Shown: positions 11,037-22,260 of the stretch, piece after piece
Position numbering within the stretch: the stretch's first letter is position 1
Layout: the number at the start of each line of letters is the position of its first letter
Assembly (NCBI GenBank): GCA_038277395.1
Contig: CM076193.1
Location: forward strand, 150,525,813 to 150,589,812
Source of the DNA: Dryocosmus kuriphilus
Taxonomy: Eukaryota > Arthropoda > Insecta > Hymenoptera > Cynipidae
Reading direction: 5' to 3'
Length of the DNA stretch: 64,000 bases
Notes under the pieces: model-generated
What the model was told of the DNA's origin: nothing
Database searches by the model: none
What the model saw: the letters and a program-made list of their open reading frames with translations, nothing else
Position numbers and translations under genes: made by a program

Positions 11037-11232
11037 TGTAATTATCGAGCGCGAAGCGCGAGTGTCATGATGAGAATGTATTCCTTAAGGGCGATATAGC
11101 CTTAAGTAAAATAGTTCCTTTTGGAATTTTTAATTTAACGGTTTATACGATCGATAAACACCGAGCGCGTAGCGCGAGGTGAATAATTTATCGAGCGCTA
11201 AGCGCTCTATGAAAATGTGCCCGCCAAGCGGG
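11037..11232 (-). repeat. GCH block, reverse orientation
   Basis: GAGCGCGAAGCGCGAG, TCCTTAAGGGCGATATAGCC, ACCGAGCGCGTAGCGCGAGG, GAGCGCTAAGCGCTC and GCCCGCCAAGCGGGC. Stem-preserving changes relative to other copies are visible, for example GAGCGCTAAGCGCTC where others read GAGCGCGAAGCGCGAG. Confidence 0.85.
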
Positions 11233-11715
11233 CAAATTCTTTTATTTTTTTTTCTAATAACGTTTTCCCGATTAAAACAAAAACCGTGCTTTTCATAAAA
11301 AAATGGTTAAAAAAAATTTGTAGATTTTTTTCAGATGAACAATTTTATTCTTCGCTGTTCTTTTTTTTTTGTATCTCGCATAGTTTAACCGGAAAATCGA
11401 TTTTTTGATTTCGTGAAAACCGTTTTTGATGGATAAAACCATAACCGTTGGTCGAAAACCGCTGGTTAACGAACTCATCCTTTCTTTTTACGCCTTAAAG
11501 GAGGGTGCCAAAGCACAATCCAATCCTATGAGTCCTTCGAAAGTTATCGCAACCACAGGCAACAACGACAACGACAACAACAGAGAGACAGACCGTCGTA
11601 AAAACCGTTTTTTCTGACTCAGGGGTTGTCAAAACGGTGAGATTAGATCAAAACTGGAGGGGGGGGGGGGGGGTGTCAAATTTTACGTGGATTTAATACC
11701 TTCTCTGATGAGAAT
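11233..11715 (-). repeat. T150 unit plus R1 module, reverse orientation
   Basis: One T150 unit (to about 11410) followed by R1 reading GGATAAAACCATAACCGTTG…TCCTTCGAAAGTTATCG…GACAACAACAGAGAGACAGA…ACCTTCTCTGATGAGAAT. A G15 run (11659-11673) replaces part of the usual sequence before the terminal hairpin. Confidence 0.75.
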
Positions 11716-11719
11716 TTAA

Positions 11720-12414
11720 TTATAAAATAGTATGTTTTAAATAGCTCTAAAACCAAATTAATCGGTTTGTATGAAACCTATTTTTTGTGAGGTTTTCGAG
11801 TCACAGATTCCAAATATTGCATCAAAGAGTTAAAATTTAAATAAGGTAGATCCAATATGGCGACCAATATTTATAAAAAATTTATCCAATGTGTATAAAA
11901 CTAATTTTCTGGCGTTAGGTCGAATTACGGATTCGAAAAAATTAAGTCAAAAGGTTAAAATTCAAATTGACGGATCCAATATTGTGACCAAAATCTATGA
12001 AAAATGAATCGATTGTATGAAAAGCATTTTCTACAGAGTTTTAGAGGCTCAGATTACAAATTTTGGGTGAAAAGATTAAAATTTAATTTGGCCGATCCAA
12101 TAATTTTTTTAAATTCCCCGATTTGTGTAAAACCCATTTTCCACTGTTATCTCGAGTCACCAGTTTCAAATCTTGAGTCAAAAAATCTTTAAAAAACTCA
12201 TCCCACATGATGACCAAAATTTATAAAAAATTAACTAGTTTGTATAAAACTAATTTTTTAGGGGATTTTCGAGTCACAGATTCCAATTATTGACTCAAAG
12301 AATTAAAATCTAAAATGGTAGATCCAATATGGCGAACAAAATTTATAACAAATTACCCGATTTGTATGAAACAAATTACCAGATTTGCATAAAACTAATT
12401 TTCTAGTTATTTCG
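11720..12414 (+). repeat. Satellite A array (~120 bp units), first part
   Basis: Five to six diverged units, each with GATCCAATATGGCGACCAA, TTTATAAAAAATTA, TTTGTATAAAACTAATTTT and GAGTCACAGATTCCAA. The array resumes at 15881 after the LINE. The unit at 11922-11945 shows the uninterrupted sequence into which the LINE later inserted. Confidence 0.8.
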
Positions 12415-12474
12415 AATTACGGATTCCGCACGGGGGGGGGGGGGGGTATACACAGAAAAAAGAATGGAATGGAA

Positions 12475-13312
12475 GCAAGAAAATAGGAAAGGACAAAGAG
12501 AAGTGAAGGTAGCATTTTGGAATGTGTCAGGATTAAAGGACAAGGATACAGGATTCTGGGAAGAAGTGCAAAAGTGGGAAGTAGTAATGATGATTGAAAC
12601 ATGGATGGATAAGAAGGAGTGAGAGGGCCTGAAAAGGAGGTTACCGAAAGGCTATGTGTGGGAGATGCAAGTAGCTAGAAAGGAAAACATAAAAGGGAGA
12701 ACAATGGGGGGCATGGTGTCAGGCGTAAGAAAGGAATAGGTAGTAGAAGAGGGTGAAGGTGAGATTACGGAGGAAAAGGAGGGAACAATGGTGAGAAAAA
12801 TAAAATTGGGGAAAGTAAGAGTGAACATTGTATGTGTATATAGGAGAAGGGGAGAAGAACTAGGATGGAATGAGATAAGGAGATGGACAGAGCAAAAGGA
12901 GGGGGATTTGGTGTGAATAGGAGGGGATCTCAATACATGGACTCGTGAACAAGGGGGCGAGTTGTGGGACGAAGAAAACGAGGTACTTATGAGAAACTCA
13001 AAGCACAGGGAAACGGACCTAGAGGGAAGAACGCTCCTAAACCTGATAGGAGAGGCCGGGTGGTTCATTTGTAATGACAATACAAGGGGGGATGAAGAGG
13101 GAGAGGTGACGTTTACAGGTAAAGGAGACACGGTAATATATTACATACTAGCAGAAGAAAGAATCAAGAAGCTGATGGTTAGATTGGAGGTGGGAAATGA
13201 GATAGGATCTGAACACTTTCCGGTGATAGCCACGTTGAAAGGTAGAGGCCCAAAGAGCGGCAGAAAGGGAACGGGAAAAAATGGGGAAATAAAATTGAAA
13301 ATGGAGAGGTAG
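12475..13312 (+). pseudogene. LINE ORF2 N-terminal endonuclease (APE/EEP fold) remnant
   Basis: The apurinic-type endonuclease nicks target DNA to prime reverse transcription. Visible landmarks are REVKVAFWNVSGLKDKD, METWMD-like MMIETWMDKKE with the metal-binding Glu (near 12600), IGGDLNTWTREQGG (near 12920-12960, the DLN motif) and GSEHFPVIATL (near 13212-13240), which stands where the family has its SDH box, here SEH. In-frame stops at about 12620, 12738 and 12914, among others, kill it. Confidence 0.8.
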
Positions 13313-13454
13313 GGGGAAGATAAGTTAAGGGAATTTAAAGAAGAAATGGAAAACGAGGATTGGGCAAGAATGGAAAAGGAAGGATTAGATAAGAGGATAG
13401 AAAAACTTAAAGAAATGATTGATAAGATAAGGGATGAAGTAAGACTGACAAACG

Positions 13455-15350
13455 ATGGAGAGAGGTAAGAGAGGATGGTGGGATGAGGAATGCAGAGAGA
13501 GTAAAGCAAATATTACAGGATGCATAACAAAATGGAGGAGTGGAGAAATGGAGAAAGGAGACTACAACCGGAGAAAAAGAGAGCACGAGAAAATATTGAG
13601 CGAAAAGAAGCAAAAGGAGAAAAAAAGGTACATGAAAGAAGTTGAGACAGCGGTAAAGGAAGGAAGGGAACGGGAAGTGATAAATAGGGAAAGAGGAGGA
13701 AGGAAGGGTATAAACGAAGAAATAGGGACGAAAGAATGGACGGAATACTTTAAGAGATTACTAGGTGGTGTGGGAAACGGGGTGCGGGGTGAAGGGAGGA
13801 AGGTACTTGCAGAGGGAGAGGAAAGAGGAAACGATATTATTAGGGAAAAGGTAAATCAAGCATTCTCAAGGTTGAAAGAAAACAAGGCAACAGGGGAGTA
13901 TGGCATTGAAAACGAAGCACTGAAACATGGTGATGAAAGGGTGAGAGAAGAGGTGTGGAGAATTTGTAATAAGGTATGGAAAGGAGAGGGATGGCCGGAG
14001 GAATGAAGGATTGGGTTGGTAGTACCACTGATTAAGAAAGGAGAGGGAAAGAAGGTGCAGGACTATAGAGGTATCACATTCGTGTCAGTGGACTACAAAG
14101 TTTACGCAGAAGTGCTCAAGAAAAGATTGGAAAGACAGGTGAAAGAGAGGGGGACCATACCGCACAACCAAACAGGTTTCAGAAAAGGGATGGGGACAAT
14201 AGATAGTATTTACGTGCTGAACTATTTGGTTAATAGGGACTTGGATCAGAAGAAAGTAAAACTGGGCGCACCCTTTGTTGACTGGAAAGCGGCTTTTACT
14301 CGGTCAACAGAAGGTTGCTATGGAAGGCCTTGAAAGAGAGAGCAATAGAAGAAAGTCTGATAGAGAGGATAAAGGAATAGGGAAACAGAAAGGAGAGGAT
14401 TTTTGGACGGGAAGAGGTCTGAGGCAGGGATGTCCCCTGAGTCCACTACTGTTTAGTATACTACTGGCAAACTTAGAGAAGAAATTGTAAGAAAAGGTAA
14501 AAGGGGTACGAAGGTGGGGAATTGGAATCTGCATTCGCTAGCATACGCGGATGATATAGTGTTAGTAGCGGATGACGAAAGAGGGACGAGTTCAATGATA
14601 AGAGTACTTGTAGAGATGATGCGAGAGAAAGATCTAATAGTGAATAGAATAAAACTAAGATGGTGTATTACAGAAAGAGAAAGTGTAGAATAGAGTATGA
14701 ACGGAAGATGAATGGCGGGGTAGTGGATATGGCAGAAGAGTTCTGTTATCTAGGATTCTGGTTTGAAGCGGGAGGAGGAAACGAGTTGCAGGTGAGAAAG
14801 GGATTGTAATATGGGAGTAAGGTAATAGGCCAAGTGTGGGGCATAGAGAAGAGAAGGTTCAAGGATGATCGCAAAATAAGAGTGCGGATGTTCGATGTAT
14901 TAGTGTGGTCAGTGATAAGTTATGGAACAGAAGTATGGGGATGGAAGGAATATAAGAGAGTGGAAAGCATGCATGAATGAATTCTGAGATGGGTCATGGG
15001 GGTGAGATGGAGCTACCCAGGTTATATGTTTAGGGAAGAGGTAGGCCGAGAGAAAATGGTGGTAAGGCAGCTAAAAAGGGCTTGCATTTTGAAGAAAAAC
15101 TAAGGAGGGGAGAAGGAAGTAAGATCGCACAAGCGTGTGCAAGGAGATAGATTACAAAGAGAAGAGGGAGAAGATGGGACGGTCGAAATGGGAAGAAGAG
15201 AGGTACACAAGAAGGAGAGAATGGAGTGTGAATGTGTGGAGTAGAGACTGGCAAGTAATAGAGGACGATATTCTGGCGAGACAAGCAGAGGAAAGATGCA
15301 AAAAAATCTTGGAGTCAAGGTACAATAGCTGGTACAGGATGGTCAAGTGA
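13455..15350 (+). pseudogene. LINE ORF2 linker, reverse transcriptase and C-terminal remnant
   Basis: Basic linker from 13455, then RT. Visible parts are VVPLIKKGEGKKVQDYRGIT (near 14020), NQTGFRKGMGTIDSIYVLNY, FVDWKAAF (first catalytic Asp retained; one frameshift soon after), RQGCPLSPLLFS (near 14423) and SLAYADDIVLVADDE (near 14538) with both Asp. A C-terminal part parallels the 7.1-7.6 kb copy (SYPGYMFREE, YNSWYRMVK). Frame changes occur at about 14006, 14310, 14490 and beyond. Non-functional. Confidence 0.8.
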
Positions 15351-15880
15351 GAAGGAGAGCTAGAGTATCTGAAAAAGCTAAGAAAGGAGAGTAAATGGAA
15401 TAGAGTGATAAGATTTAGTATGGGAGATGTTGTAAGAGCGTGTAGGTACTGGATGGACGAGGAGGAAACTCTTAGTAGAGTATGTGGGTGAGCAAGAATC
15501 ATGGACGCATGTGTTAGAGAGGTGTACAGGAGATGAAGAGGAAGGGAAGAGTGTAGAAGAGAGAGAGTGAAAGAGATTCTGAATGGGAATGAACAGGGAG
15601 AGGGATGGATGAAAAAGCTGGAAAGATTGAGAGAAAAAGCTGGACACAGAAAATAGACAAAAGCCAGAAAGGATCCATTTAGAAGGAAAATAAGTCACTA
15701 GAGTCAGTAGAGTCGCGGATTTATGTACCATCAATAGAATGGCAGTGGTAAAAGGAAGCGGAAGCCTAAGGTCTCGAATAGAATCGAAAGGGCTAAGTTC
15801 AGAGATTAAGAAAAAATGTGTATATAATGTAAAAGGGAGAGAATATAAATAAACAGAAGAAGAAGAAAAATTACGGATTC

Positions 15881-16440
15881 GAAAAAATTAAGTCAAAGGT
15901 AAAAATTCAAATTGACGGATCCAATATGGAGACAAAAATTTATGAAAAATTAATCGATTGTATGAAAAACATTTTCTAGAGAGTTTTAGAGTATCAGCTT
16001 ACAAATTTTGGATGAAAAAATTTAAATTTAAATTGGCCGATCCAATATATCTACCAAAATTTTTTTTAAATCCCTCGATTTGTATAAAACTCATTTTCCA
16101 GTGTTATTTCGAGTCACAGGTTCCTAATATTGGGTCAAAAAATTAAAATAAAAAAAACTCATTCCATGTGACGACCAAAATTTATAAAAAATTAACCAGT
16201 TTGTATGAAATTCATTTTTTAGGGGATTTTTGAGTCAAAGTGTTAAAACTCAATATAATGGTTCAACATGGGGACCAAAAATAATAAAGAAAATACCCGA
16301 TTTGTATAAAACTTATTTCCTAGCGTTATTTCGAATTATAGATTCGAAAAATTGAGTCAAAATCTTAAAATTCAAATTGGCCGATACAGTATGGTGAATA
16401 AAATTGATAAAATATTAACCAGAATTTAAAATTCACTTTC
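15881..16440 (+). repeat. Satellite A array, continuation after the LINE
   Basis: Resumes with GAAAAAATTAAGTCAAAG, exactly where the array broke at 12426, and continues for about four and a half units to ATTAACCAG near 16435. Confidence 0.8.
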
Positions 16441-16629
16441 AATTGGTTTTGTAAGACCCAGAAAATGTTTCTTGAAACAAAAGAATCGTGAAATATTAAG
16501 TGAAGTTTGTTGTAAAGGGAAGAAGTTGCTGAAGAAGAACAAAAAGACGATGAAGATAATGAATAAGATTATAAAACAGTAATTTTGATTTATTTATCAT
16601 GTGACTTTTCTTGACATGTGTTTGAGTCT
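16441..16629. other. Unassigned AT-rich spacer
   Basis: Contains a short GAAGAAG-rich patch. Nothing recognisable. Confidence 0.35.
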
Positions 16630-17067
16630 GTATTAGTTTCGTCTCTTAATTTGAATTAAATTATTTTTAATTCCTACTCCTTTACAAAATGTTATGCACT
16701 TTGAAAATTGTAATGCCTTCCAATTTACAAAAAAATTTAATTTGCTTTTATAACCGAACTTATATTGTTCCTAATCCTTTAAAACCGGTACCTACACATT
16801 TTTTTTTGTCTATGATTTAAGACGTACTTATGTTTTTATTACGAAAATCAATGAAGACATTGTTTTTCATTTTTCTCTGCTTCCTTGATAAGTTTAGATT
16901 AATATCTATAATTGGAAATCATTCAATAAAATACAAAAATACATTTAATTGAATTTCCATACACTTAGCATGTGTAAATAAATTACAAACTACTTGTCAT
17001 GTTTAAAAATAATAAAACAACTTTCAAATCATTGATAATTCTTATGACTTGTTTAATAAAATCAATC
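16630..17067 (-). repeat. Distal part of repeat R (copy 1)
   Basis: Reverse complement of about 48735-49145. Shared words include AATTGGAAATCATTCAATAA, GTCTATGATTTAA and TCAATGAAGACATTG. It ends at the left LINE target duplication (17052-17067) and continues at 18756 on the other side of the LINE. Confidence 0.8.
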
Positions 17068-18755
17068 GTTTATTTATTTATACTCTCTCCCTTTTACGGG
17101 TTTGAGAGTCTTTACATAACCATCACATCTTTACATCCAGCGTAGATTTTACAAATACTTATTTCTACCTTATCTTATATGTACATAACTTCTTAATCTC
17201 TAATCTAAATCTACGCACTGCCGCTCAAGACATTGGGCTTCCCTTTCCTGCTCTTTCTCTTAGCCTTTCCAATTTCTTCATCCATCTCCAGCACATTCCA
17301 AAAAACTACTTTAATCCCATTTTCGCACTCTCTTTCCCTTCTCCCCACATTTTTCCTCTTATGTTGTTCGCAAACCGCGGCGATTCGACTCTGTTCTTAC
17401 TCACCTCTGCTCCCCTTCGACCTTGAGACCGGTCACCTATTTTTCAGTCCTCTCTCTCTTCGCCCCATATCCACACCATCTCATTCACCCTCAAAATGTC
17501 TCTCCCAAACCAAACTCTATTCCCTTTTCTCTTCTCCTCCCAAGCTCTCTCTCCTATTAAACATCTTTTCCTTCTCTCCCTCCATGTCATATCTTCATCA
17601 ATTATTTCTTTTCTTCCCATAAGCACCTTCTTTTTCGTCATTACCTCTCTCCTCTCCACTTCACTTACCAGTTTGACTACGCACATCCTCGCTTTTCCTC
17701 CTGTCTTTTTGCCCACCCCCTTTATCTCCTGCACTCTACTTTTCTTTCTCTCCTTCTCCTCTCTCAAGTTCACCTCCCTCTTCCCCGTCCCCTCTACCTA
17801 TTTCCTGACGATTCTCTTGACCTTCAGCTCTGCATTCTAAGTTACGTACCCTCTCTTTTGCCTGTCTTATTACCTTTCTCCCCTCTTCCTGCTTTTTTCT
17901 CTGTCCCTCCTCCATCCTCTCTAACTTTTGCCACACTTTTTCTTTCTCTTTCTTCCAGCACTTTTTCCCATTTCTCCCATTTCTCGTTTATCTTTATGAC
18001 TATCCCCTCTGTCCCCCACCCGTGCTCCTTCTCTTCCGCTATCCCTTCTCTAACTCACGGAACATATTTTCCATTGTGTCCTTTGTCTTATCTAATGCCC
18101 TATCCATGGCCTTACTTGACTCTAACACCTTACCAATTGACTTGCCAAACTCTAACCTCTCTCCGTCGCCCCCACTAGTCCCGCCTGCCATGCTCACCAC
18201 TTCATTCATTGCACACTGGGTCTCAGTCTCTAATTTCCTTCTTCGGGCACGTATTGCCCTCTAGCGTTCTGTTGCCTTGATCTCCTCGTAATCGGCCTGT
18301 TACCCTGTGGCCTGCTACTCTCCTACCTTATCCACTGGTGCCCACGCCACTTATCAACCTCTCGCTCCGCTCCCCACGCTCCCCTCACCCGTCCTTCATT
18401 CTTCGCACTATTTCCACACAAAAAGACAGTAGTAATTATCAGTAACCAAACCTTACCTCACCATGCGTCTCCCCAGTCTCGTACAACTTCACTACCCTAC
18501 TCTCTGTCCACAAAACTAACTAACTAACTAAATTCATACCTAACCTCACTCTTCAGTATGCACCACTTTTTCTCACTTTTTCTCTCCTTCCACCTTCCGC
18601 GACCCTTCCACTCATTCCTGCCACATACCAGCTGCCGTAACTCTAATCACAACCCTTTTTTTTACCCCATACAACACTTATTCACCTCCAAAGCCAAAAC
18701 GATCCCTCAATTTCCCACACCCGTCCCATCACTATCAGCGCCGGAAACGGAAGCC
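17068..18755 (-). mobile_element. Internally deleted LINE with both termini and a 16-bp TSD
   Basis: Bounded by perfect 16-bp repeats TTTAATAAAATCAATC (17052-17067 and 18756-18771). Read on the minus strand it starts GGCTTCCGTTTCCGGCGCTG, has a 5' leader, an ORF1-like region and the first ORF2 codons (GTAGTTTTTTGGAATGTG). It then jumps near 17285-17300 directly to the last ORF2 codons (AAATTGGAAAGGCTAAGAG) and the tail GTAAAAGGGAGAGAGTATAA. RT and endonuclease are missing. With intact ends and a clean TSD it looks like a non-autonomous, ORF1-only derivative mobilised in trans. A second 5' piece is at 44249-44923. Confidence 0.85.
17400..18400 (-). pseudogene. LINE ORF1-like region, frameshifted
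   Basis: ORF1 proteins of LINEs bind the element RNA. Two overlapping minus-strand frames (17936-17736 and 17773-17444) together give a strongly charged Glu/Arg/Lys-rich, coiled-coil-like segment (LERMEEGQRKKQEEGRKVI). It is followed by a more globular segment (VCVVKL-like RMCVVKLVSEVERREVMTKK, DMTWRERRKRCL, GNRVWFGRDILRVNEMVW) that could be an RRM-like RNA-binding domain. The frames overlap out of register near 17740-17773, so the copy is broken or the frameshift is real biology. No cysteine knuckles are visible. Assignment rests on position upstream of ORF2. Confidence 0.55.
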
Positions 18756-18771
18756 TTTAATAAAATCAATC

Positions 18772-18833
18772 AAATATTTCATAAATATTAAATAAGTATT
18801 TTAGATTATGAAACACAATTCCGAGGCTTCTAA
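18772..18833 (-). repeat. Repeat R, middle segment
   Basis: Matches the reverse complement of about 48695-48745 (AATATTTCATAAATATTAAA, TTTTAGATTATG). It joins the LINE target site to the 712-bp element. Confidence 0.75.
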
Positions 18834-19545
18834 CCCCGCCGGCAGGAATCGTTGTAGCAACGTTGTCACAACCGTCACTTTCTAACTTTCCGATGAACGA
18901 GCACAACCGTCACTTTCTAACTTTTCGACGAACGAGCACAACCGGAATAATCGTTGTGGCAACGTTGGTGGAACCGGTAAAATGTCCGCTTATGTTGGAA
19001 GCCAATCGTTGCCCTTATGTTGTTTCGATTGGTTGCGAGTAGGTTGTCCCAACGTTGGCGCACCGTAACGGGATCATCGGGTGCGATGGGAATCTACAAA
19101 CGGTTATACGACGGTTGTGCAAAGTTCCCTCAACGTAAGACGATTTTCAAATTCGCGCGTGCTAACGCTTCTTAACCATTGTGTGAACGTTTGGCTCGAG
19201 CATATAAAAATGTCCCACTTAGTCCATAACTTATTCAATATTAAATATGAGCCAACAACAATTACAGAGTAAAATACTTTTCAAATATTTTTATTGGAAA
19301 GTAAAAACAAGCTATAAAACTAGACTTATATATGTAATACCGACGAGACGGTGCGCCAACGTTGGGAGAACCTACTGGCGACCAATCGAAACAACATTAG
19401 GGCAACGATTGGCGTTCAATATAAGCGGACATTTTACCGGTTGCACCAACGTTGCCACAACGATTATTCCAGTTGTGCTCGTTCGTCGGAAAGTTAGAAA
19501 ATGACGATTGTAACAACGTTGCTACAACGATTCCTGCCGGCGGGG
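18834..19545. mobile_element. 712-bp TIR element (CCCCGCCGGCAGGAATCG ends)
   Basis: Long inverted arms 18834-19065 and 19349-19545 share CCCCGCCGGCAGGAATCG, GCAACGTTG and GGTAAAATGTCCGCTTAT in mirror order. The arms are rich in CAACGTTG-type words. The paralogous region near 48690 lacks the element (GAGACTTCAAAG versus GAGGCTTCTAA-element-AAGATTAG), which proves insertion. The target duplication is at most 2-3 bp and not certain. The loop has no credible ORF, so it is non-autonomous. Confidence 0.85.
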
Positions 19546-19654
19546 AAGATTAGTTCAATAACGGTGTACTTGTATTTCTAGAAGGCACTTGTTTTTCATA
19601 TTTAATAGATAGATAGTTTTTATTGTCCACATAAAATAAAAGAAATAAATAAAA
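19546..19654 (-). repeat. Repeat R, segment between the 712-bp element and M arm
   Basis: Matches the reverse complement of about 48616-48690 (ACGGTGTA, AGAAGGCA, TTTTTCATATTTAATAG). About 40 bp next to the M arm (TTGTCCACATAAAATAAAAG) is absent from the 48.6 kb copy. Confidence 0.7.
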
Positions 19655-19835
19655 ATAACCCTAGCGGACCGCGTGAATGCAATGGTTACGCTAAAGCGCA
19701 ACCCTAACCCGAAACCTGTGTTAAAATTGACGTTAGAAAATGACGATGTAAATGCAAAAATTTGATTTTTCAGCGGTAGAAGAAGTTAAAGAAGCGTTCT
19801 GAAGTATGCGCCTGGGATGCGGCAGCCGGGCAAGC
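19655..19835. mobile_element. Left arm of TIR element M (CCCTAGCGGACC end)
   Basis: Starts CCCTAGCGGACCGCGTG and ends GCGGCAGCCGGGC. It is the mirror image of 25321-25575. The two arms were one element with a hairpin centre before a DIRS-like element inserted between them. A copy with the centre intact lies at 48322-48614. Confidence 0.85.
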
Positions 19836-19880
19836 AATTAATGATTAAACGAACTTACCTGTGAAGTTTAATCATAATTA

Positions 19881-20067
19881 CCCAGATAGCACAACTAACC
19901 GCAAATTGAGGTTAAGTTTGAGAGCAACTTTCCGTTAATCTACTGCCGCAATTGGACAACAACTTGACGGTAACAGTTGTACATTCTGAAGTTGACCTAA
20001 AGTTGGCTTAAAATTGACGAAAAGAGTTGATCAACAACTAGTTGAACTACAACTCCGGCTATCTGGG
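19881..20067. mobile_element. 187-bp MITE with TA target duplication
   Basis: Ends CCCAGATAGC…GCTATCTGGG flanked by TA (19879-19880, 20068-20069). The internal complementary region at 22145-22200 keeps the same sequence without it (AATTCATATAATTATGATT), giving an empty-site proof. The interior has CAACTT/AAGTTG repeats and no ORF. Confidence 0.9.
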
Positions 20068-20219
20068 TATATGAATTACTTGTTCGAAGATATTTCACTC
20101 GTAGTACCGCAACTTGTTGTAGGATAGCGCCACATTTTAGAGAGAGGTAAAAAAGGGGGTCCTTCTCTCTCTGTCTAACCCGCTACCCATTCCTCCTTTC
20201 CCTACATCTTCATTTAGTG

Positions 20220-22130
20220 TAGAGATGAGGGACAAAAACAAAATTTTTTTTTTTTTTTTTGGGTGGATTATCTTTAACCTTTCTTTATCTACTTATAACT
20301 AATGGCGCCTTTCATAATAATAAAGCCTAAAGTAAGACGGAGAGAAAATAAATTAAATTTATAGCCATTAGATAAGGACGACGGACTGGACTAAATACCA
20401 GCGCGATAAGCATATCTATATCGGCCACTGGGTCAGCGGGAAAAATCAATAGACGCGCGCGCACTTAAGACCCGAAAGTAGGGGGACCAGCGGTACCAAG
20501 CGAACTGGTACCACTCGATGAACCGGAACGATCGAGTAAGATCACTCTGATCTCAACCCTCGGGAGAGGCAGCGGTCTAGGCCTCACGCAGGAGACTCTG
20601 AGGAATTCCAAGTAGCGTTCATACTGGTGCACTGTCGGGGTCTGGAAGGATAGACGAGCGAACATCCAGGAGTCATCCACCGTTTAATTCACAAAAATTG
20701 CAGAGAGAAATTAGCTTGTGAGCGAAATAATCCACGAGATAAGTAAATAAAAATTTGTCAATTAACCTTAATTAGTGGTGTACTGGAATCAAGTGTGGGG
20801 TATTTCAGGTCCCCTTTTTGCAGAAGTGAGCGTTCTCCCTCAACCAGGAACACCACCTGGGGCTCGAGAACCATCACTTTAATTGCAAAAGGTGATTTGA
20901 ACACGTCTCGGGCATGATTGCGGTAAGGACGCCGTTCGGGGCAATATCGACCTTTTTAATTGGGAGAGTCTCTGTTGGTTCCTCAACCAGGCCCCGTGCC
21001 TGGAGCTCAACCAACTGGGCCGTTATAATTCTAAAGGTCACCAAATTATTGACTCAAATCTCGTCCCGTCGTGCGCTCTGTAAATCACGAAGACTTATGG
21101 CGAAACCAAGCCCAGTATGGAATTCGTGATTTCCGAGCGTGCTTCACAAAGCACTAATTAAGGAGAGAGTAATTTGAACGATTTCACTGCCAAGCAAGAA
21201 ATTCTGGCTTGAAGACTTGTGTAATCTTGGGTAGGAAAGCGAATTGGAATTTTGTGCCGACATAGCACCTCAGCTCGGGCAAAACGAAGGTTCTCTTCGA
21301 CAAAAATTTGAAAACGCGAATAAGGGCATATCCTGGATGTTCCGGCGGATAGGGGAAAATTATTATAAATTTTATGAAAAATCTAAGAGAGTCGCACCAT
21401 TTCTCTGCGAATAGACCGAATTACGTTAAGCCCATTTAGGCTACTCACGTTAACTCCTCTGCGCTCTTGTGGATCCCACAATCCCAAAATTTCGTATTGA
21501 ATAATCTTTCTTTGTGGCAACCTTAAAGTTCCAAAATATCCATGAGGCGCCGCGTAGGGAAGCTAATTTTCTTTGAGTCATCTGCCGATGTAAAGCTAAA
21601 ACTACAGAGAATTATATATGTGAAGAATTTTTGATTAAGAACTATTTTCGTTTCAGAGACTTGCGTCTGAAAAATAGTAGAGAAATTAGACCGCGTGTAG
21701 ATGGGCCACCTATTCCTGTTCCTAGGGTTTCACTGTTAGTAAGGCTAAATAATCGGGTGGTAAGGGCCAGTTTTAACGCTCTACCCGACCTCGATCCGAT
21801 TTGTGTAATCGGACTCGATTTGTTGGACAGAACCCATTAAAAGCAAGTCAGAACGAAATCTTCAGTAATTTTTAATATTGCTGGAGAAATCTGAAATGCG
21901 ACATTATTATCAAAATCAATCACAAAACCATCAAATTTCCATATGAATTGAATTCAAAATAAAGCGGGAATTAAGAAATGGACAAAAGCAAGTAGTCTCC
22001 AAGCCAAACCGAAATAATTCTCAGCTCAGCACAGGCACGCGACTCAAGTATAGAATCTTAAATGGGTTCAAATGAACCCAAAAGATAAATAACGTTACAA
22101 ACATGAACATGAGGAAAATAAAGGGTGGGA
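20220..22130. other. Retroelement-like DNA between the left ITR and the internal complementary region
   Basis: A DIRS-1-type layout would place the internal complementary region next to this ITR, so about 1.9 kb here looks like an additional insertion or rearrangement. The GC content is higher than the surroundings. It contains a protease-like fragment (21631-21840), but no clear LTRs or TIRs could be delimited. Confidence 0.4.
21631..21840 (+). pseudogene. Possible retropepsin (retroelement aspartic protease) C-terminal fragment
   Basis: The frame includes VDGPPIPVPRVSLLVRLNN, RVVRASFNALPDLDP and VIGLDLLDRTH. The pattern of beta-strand-rich sequence ending in [IV]-[IL]-G-x-D-x-L resembles the C-terminal half of Ty3/gypsy-type retroelement proteases, where the flap and the GxDLL segment follow the catalytic DTG. 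The DTG itself is not present in the frame. It ends in a stop right after DRTH. Short and unsupported by neighbours, so low confidence. Confidence 0.3.
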
Positions 22131-22134
22131 AAGG

Positions 22135-22260
22135 ATATCTTCGAGCAAGTAATTCATATAATTATGATTGAACTTCATAGGCAAGTACGTTTAATCATTA
22201 ATTATATTTCATTGTCCTAGTTCGAAGATGTTTCACTTGTAGATGTTTAGAGCACAAGTG
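22135..22260. repeat. DIRS internal complementary region (ICR)
   Basis: The first part (to about 22203) is the reverse complement of the left terminus (19836-20105 without the MITE). The second part, from ATATTTCATTG, is the reverse complement of the right terminus (25275-25320). In DIRS-1 this region is thought to template completion of the termini through a circle junction. It lies just downstream of the recombinase stop, as in DIRS-1. Confidence 0.85.

Larger units (their letters stand above)
12427..15868 (+). mobile_element. LINE (APE-type), near full ORF2, 12-bp target duplication
   Basis: Flanked by perfect 12-bp repeats AATTACGGATTC (12415-12426 and 15869-15880). A neighbouring satellite unit at 11922 preserves the empty site. 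The insert starts with CGCAC and a run of 15 G (5' truncated, before the endonuclease), carries a degenerate ORF2, and ends GTAAAAGGGAGAGAATATAA followed by (AAGAAG)n. It shares its 3' tail with the minus-strand copy at 17068-18755. Many stops and frameshifts; inactive. Confidence 0.9.
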
